46,086 nt of DNA from Candidatus Nomurabacteria bacterium RIFCSPLOWO2_01_FULL_33_24 (GCA_001785735.1 MFUP01000008.1:1-46086), one strand, 5' to 3'; positions 15,833 through 25,291 are shown, numbered from the stretch's first letter. The notes: generated from the letters alone by a model not told the origin. Translations and numbers: made by a program.

Positions 15833-16723
15833 ATGGCTAATAGGCACCTTTCAAGATCAATTGTTCTCCAAACTCTTTTTGAGTTGGATTTTGATGTTCA
15901 AAACCAAAAAAGTCCTCTTTCTATTTTAAACAGAAACACTAAAGATTTTGGTCCTGGGTTGGAAGATTCTTCTTTTATGGAGACGCTTCTCTTGGGTGTT
16001 TTAGAGAAAAAAAAATCTATTGACGAAATAATAGAAAAAGCTGCTCCCGAGTGGCCTCTTAATAAAATTTCAGGAGTTGACAGAAATGTTTTGCGTTTAG
16101 GATTATATGAACTTTTATTTAGTGATCATGATCAAGTTCCTCCAAAAGTAGCTATTAATGAATCAATTGAACTAGCTAAAAGTTTCGGAGGAGAAAGCAG
16201 TAGCAAATTTATTAATGGGGTTTTGGGAACTGTTTATAAAGAAATTGGGGAACCCGGAAAAGATCAGATAAGTAAAAAGAAAAAAGATGAACCAGTTGAT
16301 ATTTCTAAATTACCAATAAAAAGATTGGGAGGAGCAGTTATTTATACCAGAGACGGAGATGAAATAAAATTAGCCCTAGTCCACGATGTTTTTGGTTACT
16401 GGACTTTATCTAAGGGTGGAATTGAAGAAAAAGAAACAGATGAAGATGGAACAAAAAGAGCTATAAAAGAAGAAATTGGTCTTGATGTTAATATAAAAAC
16501 TAAACTTGGAGAAAATGAATACATTGCTTCTCATCCAGAAGAAGGAAAAATAAGAAAACAAGTAACTTATTTTATGGCCGAGTCAGTTTTTCAAGAATTA
16601 CAATTAGCAGAATCCGGAGGACTAGATGGTGCCAGATGGTTTAATTTAGAAGAAATAGGTGATCTTAAAATTTATGACGATATTCTTCCGCTTATTGCCA
16701 AGACTGTTGAAAAAATTACATGA
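15833..16723 (+). CDS. nusB: NusB antitermination factor fused to a Nudix hydrolase domain
   Basis: A 296-aa fusion. Residues 1-140 are NusB (RSIVLQTLFELDF, the ISGVDRNVLRLGLYELLF core, PPKVAINESIELAKSFGGESSSKFINGVLG), an rRNA antitermination and ribosome-assembly factor. A charged linker (KDQISKKKKDEP) leads to a Nudix fold (about 160-296) with a Nudix box at 195-217: GGIEEKE then RAIKEEIGL. The canonical REUxEE has become RAIKEE, so the first glutamate of the helix is Ala. Fusion into one frame is direct from the sequence; the Nudix substrate is unknown. ATG 15833 was preferred over TTG 15821 because it matches the NusB start. rnc overlaps its stop. Confidence 0.9.
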   Translation: MANRHLSRSIVLQTLFELDFDVQNQKSPLSILNRNTKDFGPGLEDSSFMETLLLGVLEKKKSIDEIIEKAAPEWPLNKISGVDRNVLRLGLYELLFSDHDQVPPKVAINESIELAKSFGGESSSKFINGVLGTVYKEIGEPGKDQISKKKKDEPVDISKLPIKRLGGAVIYTRDGDEIKLALVHDVFGYWTLSKGGIEEKETDEDGTKRAIKEEIGLDVNIKTKLGENEYIASHPEEGKIRKQVTYFMAESVFQELQLAESGGLDGARWFNLEEIGDLKIYDDILPLIAKTVEKIT

Positions 16724-17412
16724 TTAATTTTACTCAATTTGAAAAAAGAACTGGAATTACTTTTAAAAATAAAAACTTGCTAAAGCAGGCTTTTGTCCAT
16801 CGTTCTTATTTAAATGAAAATCCAAAATTAAAAATCTCTCACAACGAACGTCTTGAGTTTTTAGGTGATGCCGTCTTAGAATTAGTAGTAACTGATTTTC
16901 TTTTTAATAAATATTCCAACAAAGCTGAGGGAGAACTAACTTCTCTTAGATCAGCCCTAGTTAATACTATTACAATTTCTCAAGTGGCTACAGAATTAAA
17001 AATGAATGACTTTTTACTTTTATCAAAAGGGGAAACAAAAGATGCCGGAAAAGCTCGTCAATACATATTAGCTAATACTTTTGAGGCTTTTATTGGGGCA
17101 GTTTATTTGGATCAAGGATATCAACCAGCCCAAAAATTTATAAAGTTTAATCTTTTGGGCCGGACAAATGAGATAGTTTCAAAAGGATTATGGAGAGATG
17201 CTAAAAGTTTAATTCAAGAAAAGGCCCAAGAATATATAGGAATTACTCCTTTTTACCAAGTAATAGACGAAGAGGGACCAGATCATAACAAAAAATTTAC
17301 AGTTGGTATTTATTTTGACAAAGAACTTATGGCTGAAGGCAGGGGAGATTCAAAACAAGAAGCCGAACAACAAGCTGCTCAACTAGCCTTGAAAGTAAAA
17401 AATTGGGAGTAA
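16720..17412 (+). CDS. rnc: Ribonuclease III
   Basis: A double-strand-specific endoribonuclease maturing rRNA and mRNAs. The 230-aa protein has the RNase III signature HNERLEFLGDAVLELVVTD with its metal-binding acidic residues, the second acidic region near NTFEAFIGAVYLD, and a C-terminal dsRNA-binding domain (AKSLIQEKAQEYIGITPFYQV...GRGDSKQEAEQQAAQLAL). Full family length. Its ATG overlaps the nusB stop by 4 nt and smc starts 1 nt after its stop, so this is one operon. Confidence 0.96.
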   Translation: MINFTQFEKRTGITFKNKNLLKQAFVHRSYLNENPKLKISHNERLEFLGDAVLELVVTDFLFNKYSNKAEGELTSLRSALVNTITISQVATELKMNDFLLLSKGETKDAGKARQYILANTFEAFIGAVYLDQGYQPAQKFIKFNLLGRTNEIVSKGLWRDAKSLIQEKAQEYIGITPFYQVIDEEGPDHNKKFTVGIYFDKELMAEGRGDSKQEAEQQAAQLALKVKNWE

Positions 17413-17413
17413 T

Positions 17414-19657
17414 ATGAAATTAAAAAGTATAGAACTTCTAGGGTTTAAATCTTTTGCTAAAAAAACAGTTATCAAATTTGATAACCCCATTGTCTCAATT
17501 GTTGGTCCTAATGGTTCTGGAAAATCAAATATTGCCGAAGGAATTAGTTTTGTTTTAGGAGAACAATCAATAAAATCTCTTCGAGGGAAATCAGGAGCTG
17601 ATCTTATTTTTAAGGGCTCAAAAAATTTAAGTCATTTTAATAAAGCCTCTGTCTCAGTTGTTTTTGATAATAAAGATAAAAAATTTACTCTAGCTAGTGC
17701 GGATTCTAAAAAAGAAATAAAACTAGATTATAACCAAATTACTATTAGTCGAGAAGTTTATCGTGATGGAATAAATCGTTATTTAATCAATGGGAGCGAA
17801 GTTCGTCTAAAAGATATTTTATCTGTTTTAGCTTCGGTTAATGTCGGAAGTTCTGGACACCAGATTATTTCACAAGGAGAAGCTGATCGAATTTTAAATT
17901 CCTCATTAAAAGATCGTCGAGAGATGATAGAAGATTCACTAGGTCTTAAAGTTTACCAATATCGTTTAAAAGAAAGCGAAAGAAAACTGGAGAAAACAAA
18001 AAACAATATTAAGGAAGCTCAATCATTACGTCGGGAAATTGCTCCTTATATAAATTTCTTAAAAAAACAAGTTGAGAAAGTGGAAAAAACTGAAAAAATG
18101 AGAACAGAACTAGAATTACTTTATAAAGAATATTTTAAAAAAGAAGAAAATTATATTGAGAAAGAAAAAAACATATTGAACCAAGAAAAAAAAATTATTA
18201 ACCAGAAATTAGAAAAAATAACCAAAGCTCTTGAAGAAACAAAAAAAGAAGAGAAAAATAATTTTATCCCCGAGCAAGAACAACTACAACCAACAGAAGA
18301 AAAAATTCAAAAAATCCGTATTTTAAAAGATGAATTATCAAGAAAACTTGGAAGAATTGAAGGAAGGCTAGAGATTAATTCTAAAAATCTTGTTGTTTTG
18401 CCAGTATCTATGGAAGAAATTGATGTTTTTATTTCTGATTTACAAGATTATCTCGATCAAGCTTTATTAGGAAATGAACTCCAGGAAGTGTTTGATATTT
18501 TGGAAAGAATAAAAGTTTTAGTTGATCAGTTTAACCCGTCTCTTAAGGATGAAAAACCAACTAATTATAAAAATGATGAATTAATTAAAACTAAAAATGA
18601 TATTTTAAAGGAATTAAGCGCCTTAGAAGCTGAAGAAAAAAAATTTTACCAATTAATAAAAGAATTTAGAACGACAATAGATAGAAAAAGGATGGATGAA
18701 AGGGAAGAAGAAAAAGAGCAATTTAAATTAAAAATAGAAGAAAAAGATATCAAATCTCAAGATAATTTAATAAGTATTCAAGAGGACAATTTATATAAAA
18801 CAGAAGTTAATTTCAAAGAAGAGATAAGAGAAGCAGAGGTATTAATTGGTCCAGTTATTTTTTCTTATAAAAAATTTAAACTCTTGATTGAATCTGAAAA
18901 TGAAAGCAGAGAAATTCAAGAAATTAGAAGAAAAAAAATAGAAAGGATTAAAATAAGATTAGAAGATATTGGAAGTATTGGAAGTAGTGAAGTAATAAAA
19001 GAATATCAAGAAGTAGCCGAAAGGGATGAATTCTTATCAAAAGAAATTGAGGATTTGAATAAAAGTGTTGAATCTTTGAAAATTTTAATAAAAGAATTGA
19101 AAGAAAAAATAGATGGAGAATTTAAAGAGGGGATTGATAAAATAAATAAACAATTCCAGAAATTCTTTGAGTTAATGTTTGGAGGAGGAAAAGCAAGTTT
19201 GTCAGTTATTAATGCCTCAAATAGAAAAAAAAAACAACAAGACGAAGAAGATATAGAGTTTAAAAATATTCCAACTTTAATTGAAGAAGAAGGGGAAATA
19301 GAACAAGGAATTGATATTAATGTTTCTCTTCCTCGAAAAAAATCAAAGGATCTCCATATGTTTTCTGGCGGGGAGCGCTCTTTAACTTCTATTGCTTTAT
19401 TATTTGCAATTTCACAAGTTAACCCTCCGCCATTCTTGATTTTGGATGAAACAGACGCTGCTCTTGACGAAGCTAACTCTAGAAAATATGGAGATATGGT
19501 GGAAAATTTATCTAAACATTCTCAACTTATTCTGATTACCCATAATCGAGAAACAATGTCTCGATCTCATGTTTTATATGGGGTAACTATTGGAATAGAC
19601 GGAGCCTCTAAACTTCTTTCAGTTAATCTCTCTCAAGCCGTTCAAATAGCGAAATAA
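17414..19657 (+). CDS. smc: Short SMC-type chromosome segregation ATPase, no visible hinge
   Basis: An SMC-family ATPase. The N-terminal head has Walker A GPNGSGKS (31-38) and DLIFKGSKNLSHFNKASVSVVFDN, typical of true SMC. The C-terminal head has signature motif FSGGE (650-654), Walker B LILDETDAALD and the LITHNRETM H-loop. Between the heads lie only about 480 residues of charged coiled coil. Usual bacterial SMCs have about 1150-1200 aa with a 150-aa hinge; here the protein is 747 aa and I see no hinge-like globular sequence. Residues around 520-590 match the second coiled coil directly before the C-terminal head. The arms therefore appear to have been shortened with loss of the hinge. Confidence 0.88.
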   Translation: MKLKSIELLGFKSFAKKTVIKFDNPIVSIVGPNGSGKSNIAEGISFVLGEQSIKSLRGKSGADLIFKGSKNLSHFNKASVSVVFDNKDKKFTLASADSKKEIKLDYNQITISREVYRDGINRYLINGSEVRLKDILSVLASVNVGSSGHQIISQGEADRILNSSLKDRREMIEDSLGLKVYQYRLKESERKLEKTKNNIKEAQSLRREIAPYINFLKKQVEKVEKTEKMRTELELLYKEYFKKEENYIEKEKNILNQEKKIINQKLEKITKALEETKKEEKNNFIPEQEQLQPTEEKIQKIRILKDELSRKLGRIEGRLEINSKNLVVLPVSMEEIDVFISDLQDYLDQALLGNELQEVFDILERIKVLVDQFNPSLKDEKPTNYKNDELIKTKNDILKELSALEAEEKKFYQLIKEFRTTIDRKRMDEREEEKEQFKLKIEEKDIKSQDNLISIQEDNLYKTEVNFKEEIREAEVLIGPVIFSYKKFKLLIESENESREIQEIRRKKIERIKIRLEDIGSIGSSEVIKEYQEVAERDEFLSKEIEDLNKSVESLKILIKELKEKIDGEFKEGIDKINKQFQKFFELMFGGGKASLSVINASNRKKKQQDEEDIEFKNIPTLIEEEGEIEQGIDINVSLPRKKSKDLHMFSGGERSLTSIALLFAISQVNPPPFLILDETDAALDEANSRKYGDMVENLSKHSQLILITHNRETMSRSHVLYGVTIGIDGASKLLSVNLSQAVQIAK

Positions 19658-19669
19658 ATTTAAATAATT

Positions 19670-22504
19670 TTATTCGATAGTAATAATCGGCGGGGAGATT
19701 TCTCCGTTTTTAGATATAATAACGGAATTTTGGGCGAAGTCTTCTTTCGAGAGGTTATTAATTTGCGAAATAGCTTCGTCTGTTTTGCTAATTTTAGGAT
19801 GACCATCAGAATCAATTTTAATGGGAATTATTTTCCCATTATTCCATTCGCCATTGTTTTTTAAAGATATCATTAACATCGCTGATGTTTCTAATGATTT
19901 ATCCCATCTAGAACTCTTGTCTCCAGCAAAATTGCCTAGTGAATAAGCAATAAGTTTTCCATTATAAAATTCCATCCCTCTTAAAATATGAGGACCAGAG
20001 CCAACTACTAAATCAGCTCCCGAATCAACAGCCACCCGGGCAGCTTTTCTCAAATTACCTCTGTCTTCATCCAAATAAAACTCATTACTATCAGGGATAT
20101 TTCCTTTATCTACCCCCTCCGCTCCCCCATGGAAGAGAGCGATTACTAAGTCAGCTTGTTTCTTGGCTTGTTTTATTAAATTTTCTATCTCATTATAATC
20201 TAATAATGAAGCGGATCTTGGACTTGTGGAAAATCCAACAATAGCAATGTCAAAATTGTCAATTTTTTTTGTGATAATATTTTTATCTCTTACAGAACTT
20301 AGGCCAGATCTATCTAAAACACTGATAGTATTTAAATAACCATCTTGCCCATAATCAAAATTATGATTATTAGATAGATTTATAACATCAAAGCCAGCTT
20401 GACTTAACTCATTAGCAAAAGAGGGAGATCCACGAAAAGTAAAACAAGTCTCTTTATTGAAATACTCATAGTCACATTTTGATGTGCCATTGTCGGTCAA
20501 GACTCCTTCAAGATTTCCAATCATGATATCTGGCTCTTTTAATACACTTTTTACATCACTAAAAATATCTTCTCCTAATTGGGTCTCCTTATTTGGAAAT
20601 GGAAAAATATCTCCCACCCAACCAATCTCAATACTTATTTCTCCCTTTTTATCATTGATTGTATTTTTTAAGAATAAATTAACAACATCTTCTGGGGGTG
20701 TTATTATCTCTGAACTTGTTAAACTAGGTTGATAAAATTGATTTAATTGAACAGTTTTTTTGATAATTTGTTTTATTTTTTTTTCTTCAATCTCTATTTC
20801 CAACATTAATCCTTTCATTGTTTTATCAGAGAAATATTGATCAAAAATAAAATTACCTAAACTATAAGCAATTATTCCACCATTATAAAATTCAGTTGCT
20901 TGTTCAACATGGGGATGATGGCCGATTATAATTTTAGCTCCGGAATCAATTGCTAAATGAGCTAATTTTTCTTGACGTTCATTATATTCAACATATTCAT
21001 CCCCAAAATGAAATGTTACCACTAATAAGTCTACCTGCTGACTTGCCCCCCTTATTGTCTCAGTAAAATCAAGACTGCGAGTTAAAAGAATTCCTGGTTT
21101 TTCTCCTTCAACCTTCATCCAATCAGGACCAACATCTGAAAAACCAAGAAAACCGATTTTTAAATCATTAACATTAATAATTTTTGGTCTTTTGGCTTCG
21201 GTTTCATTTAAACCACCACCAACGGCTAAAATATTACTCTCCTCAAATCTGGCTAATGTATCTTCAAAAGCCTCTTGTCCCCAATCGCCAGCATGATTAT
21301 TAGCTACTGACAACACATCAAAACCAGCCTTATCTAAAGTTGAAATTGTTTCTGGATTCATTCGAAAAGAATAAAGATTTCCCAAATCTTTTCCTTTATC
21401 GGAAACAGGTCCTTCCAAATTACCAAAAAGAATATCAGCCTTTTTCAAATATTCCATATTTTCAAACAAAAACATTTGGTTATCAAGAAAGTTTTTTTGG
21501 ATGGACATTTTTACTCCTCTATCCATCATAATGTCTCCGACAAACATAAGACTAGCTTTGCCACTTCTGTTTTCGTCAGCTTCTAAAATATTTTCTTTTA
21601 AAACTACAAGGCTAACCCCGTCATCTCCCCGTTCACCGTAATAAATATTATCTTTTAAATAAGAAAGAATAGTTTCAACATCTTTTATTCGATTAGTACT
21701 TTGGAGTAAAATAAGAGCAATTTCCCTATCTTTTTCTGAGGGCATTTCAAAAATAGATACTAAGGTTCTTTGAGCGGCGCTAGTATATCCAGTTTTTCCT
21801 CCAAGAAAATCCTTTTTTTGAGCAAGTCCATTAATATTTATCCAATTATCATTGCCAACTTTTACCGTAGTATTATTAGTTATTTCAAATATATAGTTTT
21901 CGTTTTTTCTGAGATAACGGGCAAATTTAAATAAATCAGAGGCAGTAGAAATGTTAGAACTAGATAAACCACTCGGGTCTTTAAAGGCGGTATTAAAAAG
22001 ACCAAGGGAGGCCGCTTTTTGATTCATTTTTATTATAAAGTTGTCTCTTCCTTCGTTTCTTGCTATTTTTTCAGCGGTAGAATTACTTGATTTTAAGAGT
22101 AGGGGATAAAGTAATTCATTGTCTTTGTCTGACAAAGAGGCTGTCATTAATTTTGAGACAGAAGCGATTGGAAAAGTTTCATTAATATTTTTACTTAAAA
22201 TAATTTCACCAGTTTCTAAATCCCCAACTAAATAAACAAGAGCGCTAACCTCAAGCGATTTATCGGGGTCTTTGGCAAAATAATCTAAGGGTGGTTCTGT
22301 TTTTTTGCTTGCTTGGGGGGGAGAAATTTGATCTTTTAAAATATCTTTTTTGACCAAGTTTTGTTTTAGTTCATTTATTTTTGAATCAGCAAATGAATAA
22401 ACAGTATTTCCTCCCTTGGCTAATAAAAAAACAATTAAAATTCCAATTATTATAGCCAAGATCACCCAAACCCCATGATGAATTATTTTTTTAGTTATTT
22501 GCAT
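19670..22504 (-). CDS. Membrane-anchored D,D-carboxypeptidase-like / double CapA fusion
   Basis: A 944-aa protein with an N-terminal transmembrane helix, then a penicillin-binding S11 domain (about 75-290) with SVSK (SxxK, Ser115), SSN (SxN, Ser139) and KTG (237-239). Two consecutive CapA/PGA_cap metallophosphoesterase-like domains follow, each with its own GD[IM] start (FVGDIMM; WVGDIFP), GNLEG and LSNNH or VANNHAGDWG motifs. S11 enzymes trim peptidoglycan; CapA proteins belong to polyglutamate capsule synthesis. The SxxK-SxN distance is only 24 residues against about 60-65 in typical enzymes. ATG 22504 was chosen over TTG 22513; a TATAAT box lies inside the RNase R 3' end. Confidence 0.88.
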   Translation of the reverse strand: MQITKKIIHHGVWVILAIIIGILIVFLLAKGGNTVYSFADSKINELKQNLVKKDILKDQISPPQASKKTEPPLDYFAKDPDKSLEVSALVYLVGDLETGEIILSKNINETFPIASVSKLMTASLSDKDNELLYPLLLKSSNSTAEKIARNEGRDNFIIKMNQKAASLGLFNTAFKDPSGLSSSNISTASDLFKFARYLRKNENYIFEITNNTTVKVGNDNWININGLAQKKDFLGGKTGYTSAAQRTLVSIFEMPSEKDREIALILLQSTNRIKDVETILSYLKDNIYYGERGDDGVSLVVLKENILEADENRSGKASLMFVGDIMMDRGVKMSIQKNFLDNQMFLFENMEYLKKADILFGNLEGPVSDKGKDLGNLYSFRMNPETISTLDKAGFDVLSVANNHAGDWGQEAFEDTLARFEESNILAVGGGLNETEAKRPKIINVNDLKIGFLGFSDVGPDWMKVEGEKPGILLTRSLDFTETIRGASQQVDLLVVTFHFGDEYVEYNERQEKLAHLAIDSGAKIIIGHHPHVEQATEFYNGGIIAYSLGNFIFDQYFSDKTMKGLMLEIEIEEKKIKQIIKKTVQLNQFYQPSLTSSEIITPPEDVVNLFLKNTINDKKGEISIEIGWVGDIFPFPNKETQLGEDIFSDVKSVLKEPDIMIGNLEGVLTDNGTSKCDYEYFNKETCFTFRGSPSFANELSQAGFDVINLSNNHNFDYGQDGYLNTISVLDRSGLSSVRDKNIITKKIDNFDIAIVGFSTSPRSASLLDYNEIENLIKQAKKQADLVIALFHGGAEGVDKGNIPDSNEFYLDEDRGNLRKAARVAVDSGADLVVGSGPHILRGMEFYNGKLIAYSLGNFAGDKSSRWDKSLETSAMLMISLKNNGEWNNGKIIPIKIDSDGHPKISKTDEAISQINNLSKEDFAQNSVIISKNGEISPPIITIE

Positions 22505-22505
22505 A

Positions 22506-24404
22506 CTAAACAAAATTATAATCTATAATTCTTCTTTTTAAATCAGTAGCGATAACTTTTATTTTTACCTGACTGCCGATTTTATATTTTTTTTCATCAA
22601 TATTTCTTAATTTTACCATTCCTTCGCACTTGGTTTCTTTTTCTTCAACATAAATACCCCAGTTAGTAATACTAGTAATAACTCCATTAAATACTTTACC
22701 AAGATGATAGGACATATATTCAACTTGCTTGTATTTTATCGAAGCCCATTGAGCTTCTTGAGCCTCTTTTTCTCTTTCTGATGAGATATTAGATATTTTT
22801 TCATAATATTTCCAATCTTCTTTATTTAGTCTTTTTCCTTCTAAATAATTATTTAATAATCGATGAACAATTATATCTGGATAACGACGAATAGGAGAAG
22901 TAAAGTGGGTATAATGATTAAAAGCCAATCCATAATGACCGATATTTTTAGTTGAGTAAATCGCTTTTGCCATTGAGCGAATAATAATTGTTTGGATAGC
23001 GTCAGCCTCTGGTTTATTATTTAAGCTTTTAAGAATATTGTTTATTTCTTTTGAAGGAATCATTCCGTTTATCATTTTAAACTTATACCCAAATCCTCTT
23101 AAAAAATCAGCCAATTCATTCATTTTTTCCTTGTTGGGTTTATCATGGATACGGTAAACAAAAAGATTTTTTTGGTTTTTTTTATCAACAAAACATTCAG
23201 CTACTTTTCTATTAGCTAAAAGCATAAATTCCTCAATTAACTTATTAGTATCGCCACGGACTTTTTTCTCAATTTTTATAGGGACTCCTTTTTTATCAAG
23301 AGTAAATCCTACTTCTTCTTTATCAAGATCAATTGATCCTTCGTTAAATCTTTTTTCCCTTAATTTTTTTGCTAATTTATTAATAATATCTAACTCTCTG
23401 TAAAACTTTCCGATTTTTTCATTTAAATTTTTCTGAGCTTCTTTATAAGTAAATCTTTTTTGAGAATGAATTATTGTTTTTCCAAACCACTTTTCTAAAA
23501 TATTCCCAGTACTATCTAAAATAAAAACAGCCCCGAAAGTTAATCGGTCTTCGTTTGGTTTTAAACTACAAAGATCATTAGATAACACCTCAGGAAGCAT
23601 CGGGATAGTTCTGTCAACCAAATAAACAGAAGTGGCTCTTTTTAGAGCCTCTTTATCTAAAACTGAATCTGCTTTGACATAATAAGAAACATCGGCAATG
23701 TGAATTCCTATTTCATATTTATTCTTCTCCAATTCTTTGAAAGAAAGAGCATCATCAAAGTCTTTTGCGTCATCCGGGTCAATAGTGAAGGTTAATGTTT
23801 TTCTAAAATCTTTTCGTTTTCCTATTTCTATTTCAGTTTGTGAAGTATTTTGAGATTGTTGAAAGATTAAGTTTACTGATTCTTCCACTGGAATAGGGAA
23901 TTGTTCAGAAAATCCTTTTTCTAAAGCAATTGCTTGCATCTCTGCCTCGTTTTCTTGTGGTTTCCCTAAAATTTTTATTATTTCTCCAATAGGATATCTA
24001 TTTGGTTTCCAATCAACTATTTTTCCAAAAATCAAATCACCAATTTTTCCTTTTTTCAATTTATCTACAGGAATAAAAATATTGGCGTACATTTTTTGGT
24101 TATTAGGAATTAAAAAGAAATTACCATTCTTTTTTTCTAAAACACCAGCAAAACCAACATTGGATCTTTTTGTTATTTCTATTATTTCGCCACTTTTTCT
24201 TCGCCCTCCTTTTTTAGAATGAAGTAAAATTTTTACTTTATCTTTATGAAGAGCGGTATTTAAAAGATTAGGAGCTATTTCTATATCATCTTCTAATTGA
24301 TCAACCTCAACATAACCCACCCCCTTAGAAGTCAAAAAAAGTGTTCCCTCGAGATATTTTGATTCCCTAATTGTTTTCCTTTTGGGTCTTGTTTTTCTCT
24401 TCAT
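22506..24404 (-). CDS. rnr: RNase R / RNase II-family 3'-5' exoribonuclease
   Basis: A processive 3'-5' exoribonuclease, 632 aa. After a basic N-terminus (KRKTRPKRKTIRESKY) and cold-shock-type RNA-binding domains comes the RNB catalytic domain with FTIDPDDAKDFDDALS, whose aspartates hold the catalytic metal, and FTSPIRRYPDIIVHRLL. A C-terminal S1 domain follows (GVITSITNWGIYVEEKETKCEGMV). Size lies between E. coli RNase II (644) and RNase R (813); the basic N-terminus favours RNase R. ATG 24404 was chosen because a TATATT box (24411-24416) lies 6 nt upstream; the longer frame from TTG 24422 would overlap it. Confidence 0.92.
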   Translation of the reverse strand: MKRKTRPKRKTIRESKYLEGTLFLTSKGVGYVEVDQLEDDIEIAPNLLNTALHKDKVKILLHSKKGGRRKSGEIIEITKRSNVGFAGVLEKKNGNFFLIPNNQKMYANIFIPVDKLKKGKIGDLIFGKIVDWKPNRYPIGEIIKILGKPQENEAEMQAIALEKGFSEQFPIPVEESVNLIFQQSQNTSQTEIEIGKRKDFRKTLTFTIDPDDAKDFDDALSFKELEKNKYEIGIHIADVSYYVKADSVLDKEALKRATSVYLVDRTIPMLPEVLSNDLCSLKPNEDRLTFGAVFILDSTGNILEKWFGKTIIHSQKRFTYKEAQKNLNEKIGKFYRELDIINKLAKKLREKRFNEGSIDLDKEEVGFTLDKKGVPIKIEKKVRGDTNKLIEEFMLLANRKVAECFVDKKNQKNLFVYRIHDKPNKEKMNELADFLRGFGYKFKMINGMIPSKEINNILKSLNNKPEADAIQTIIIRSMAKAIYSTKNIGHYGLAFNHYTHFTSPIRRYPDIIVHRLLNNYLEGKRLNKEDWKYYEKISNISSEREKEAQEAQWASIKYKQVEYMSYHLGKVFNGVITSITNWGIYVEEKETKCEGMVKLRNIDEKKYKIGSQVKIKVIATDLKRRIIDYNFV

Positions 24405-24410
24405 TACTTG

Positions 24411-24416
24411 AATATA
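24411..24416 (-). promoter_or_regulatory. -10 box of RNase R gene
   Basis: TATATT on the minus strand, 6 nt before ATG 24404. Confidence 0.5.
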
Positions 24417-24487
24417 GCACAAAAAACTCTATTTTATCGATATGTTGACTATTATTTTTAGGAAAGAATTGTTTTTTAGTAATGAAG

Positions 24488-24516
24488 TTGATATTTTAGT
24501 AGAGATTTGGTAGTAT
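24488..24516 (+). promoter_or_regulatory. rpsP promoter
   Basis: TTGATA, 17 nt spacer, TAGTAT, then 7 nt to ATG 24524. An earlier in-frame ATG at 24515 lies in the -10 box and is unlikely to be the start. Confidence 0.65.
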
Positions 24517-24523
24517 GATTTCT

Positions 24524-24874
24524 ATGTTAAAGATTAGATTACAAAGAATAGGAAAAATAAACCAAGCTCATTTTCGGGTGGTGGTGGCTGATTCCAAAAT
24601 TGGGCCAAAAAGCGGGAAGTTTTTAGAGATCCTTGGTTTTTATAATCCAAAAACAAAAGACCTTAATTTAAAAGAAGACAGAATTAAACATTGGATGTCT
24701 CATGGAGCTCAGGTTTCTGACACAGTTCATAATTTTTTAATTGATAAAAAAATTATTCAAGGAAAGAAAATAAATGTTCTTCCTAGAAAAAGTTCTACCC
24801 TGAAGAAAAAAGAAATAAAAGCTGGACCCAAAGTAGAAACTCCAGCACCCAAAGGGGCCGAAAAAAACAAGTAA
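24524..24874 (+). CDS. rpsP: 30S ribosomal protein S16
   Basis: A small-subunit assembly protein of 116 aa. The start MLKIRLQRIGKINQAHFRVVVADSK matches the family's MVKIRL opening, and FLEILGFYNPKTKDLNLKEDRIKHWMSHGAQVSDTV is the conserved core. A Lys/Pro-rich tail (KAGPKVETPAPKGAEKNK) extends it beyond the usual 80-90 aa. khpA follows, but with its own promoter. In many bacteria rpsP, khpA, rimM and trmD cluster; here trmD lies about 1.5 kb further on. Confidence 0.96.
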   Translation: MLKIRLQRIGKINQAHFRVVVADSKIGPKSGKFLEILGFYNPKTKDLNLKEDRIKHWMSHGAQVSDTVHNFLIDKKIIQGKKINVLPRKSSTLKKKEIKAGPKVETPAPKGAEKNK

Positions 24875-24877
24875 GGA

Positions 24878-24906
24878 TTGACTTTTAAAAAAGAATAGAA
24901 TATAAT
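24878..24906 (+). promoter_or_regulatory. Consensus promoter of khpA
   Basis: TTGACT, 17-nt spacer, TATAAT, starting 4 nt after the rpsP stop. Predicted transcription start near 24913 gives a leader of about 50-65 nt, so this gene is not leaderless. Confidence 0.8.
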
Positions 24907-24961
24907 ATACAATAGCTGTACTATTATAAAGTCGAGATAGTGCACTTAATTAAAAGATAAG

Positions 24962-25291
24962 TTGGATGATAGAAAAATGGAGCTAGATCAAGAATTTCTT
25001 GAGTACGTTGTTAAGTCTCTAGTCGACAATCCAAAGAATGTCAAAGTTAACCGAAAGGTTGATGAAATGGGCGTTCTAATGACTCTCGATGTTCATGTAG
25101 ATGACATGGGGAAAATAATTGGGCGACAGGGAAATACAGCCAAAGCTATCCGAACCCTCTTGCGAGTAATTGGAATGAAAAACAATGCTCGAGTTAATCT
25201 GAAGATTAATGAGCCTGAGGGATCCTTAAAACCAGCGGCTGCTAATCCAGCTGAGGCGGTTGATGAAGCGATGGAAGAGCTTAAAAAATAA
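24962..25291 (+). CDS. khpA: KH-domain RNA-binding protein KhpA
   Basis: A single-KH RNA chaperone, known in Firmicutes to act with KhpB on small RNAs and cell elongation. The 109-aa product shows LVDNPKNVKVNRKVDEMGVLMTLDVHVDDMGKIIGRQGNTAKAIRTLL with the GxxG loop as GRQG. The C-terminal tail is acidic (PAEAVDEAMEELKK). The start is uncertain: TTG 24962 gives the stated frame, and ATG 24977 would shorten it by five residues. A strong terminator follows. Confidence 0.92.
   Translation: MDDRKMELDQEFLEYVVKSLVDNPKNVKVNRKVDEMGVLMTLDVHVDDMGKIIGRQGNTAKAIRTLLRVIGMKNNARVNLKINEPEGSLKPAAANPAEAVDEAMEELKK

Noticed and set aside
24962-25291. Stop codon reassignment (TGA as Gly)
   Set aside because: Genes such as gyrB and the PaaX-like gene end naturally at TGA at expected lengths, so the standard bacterial code fits.
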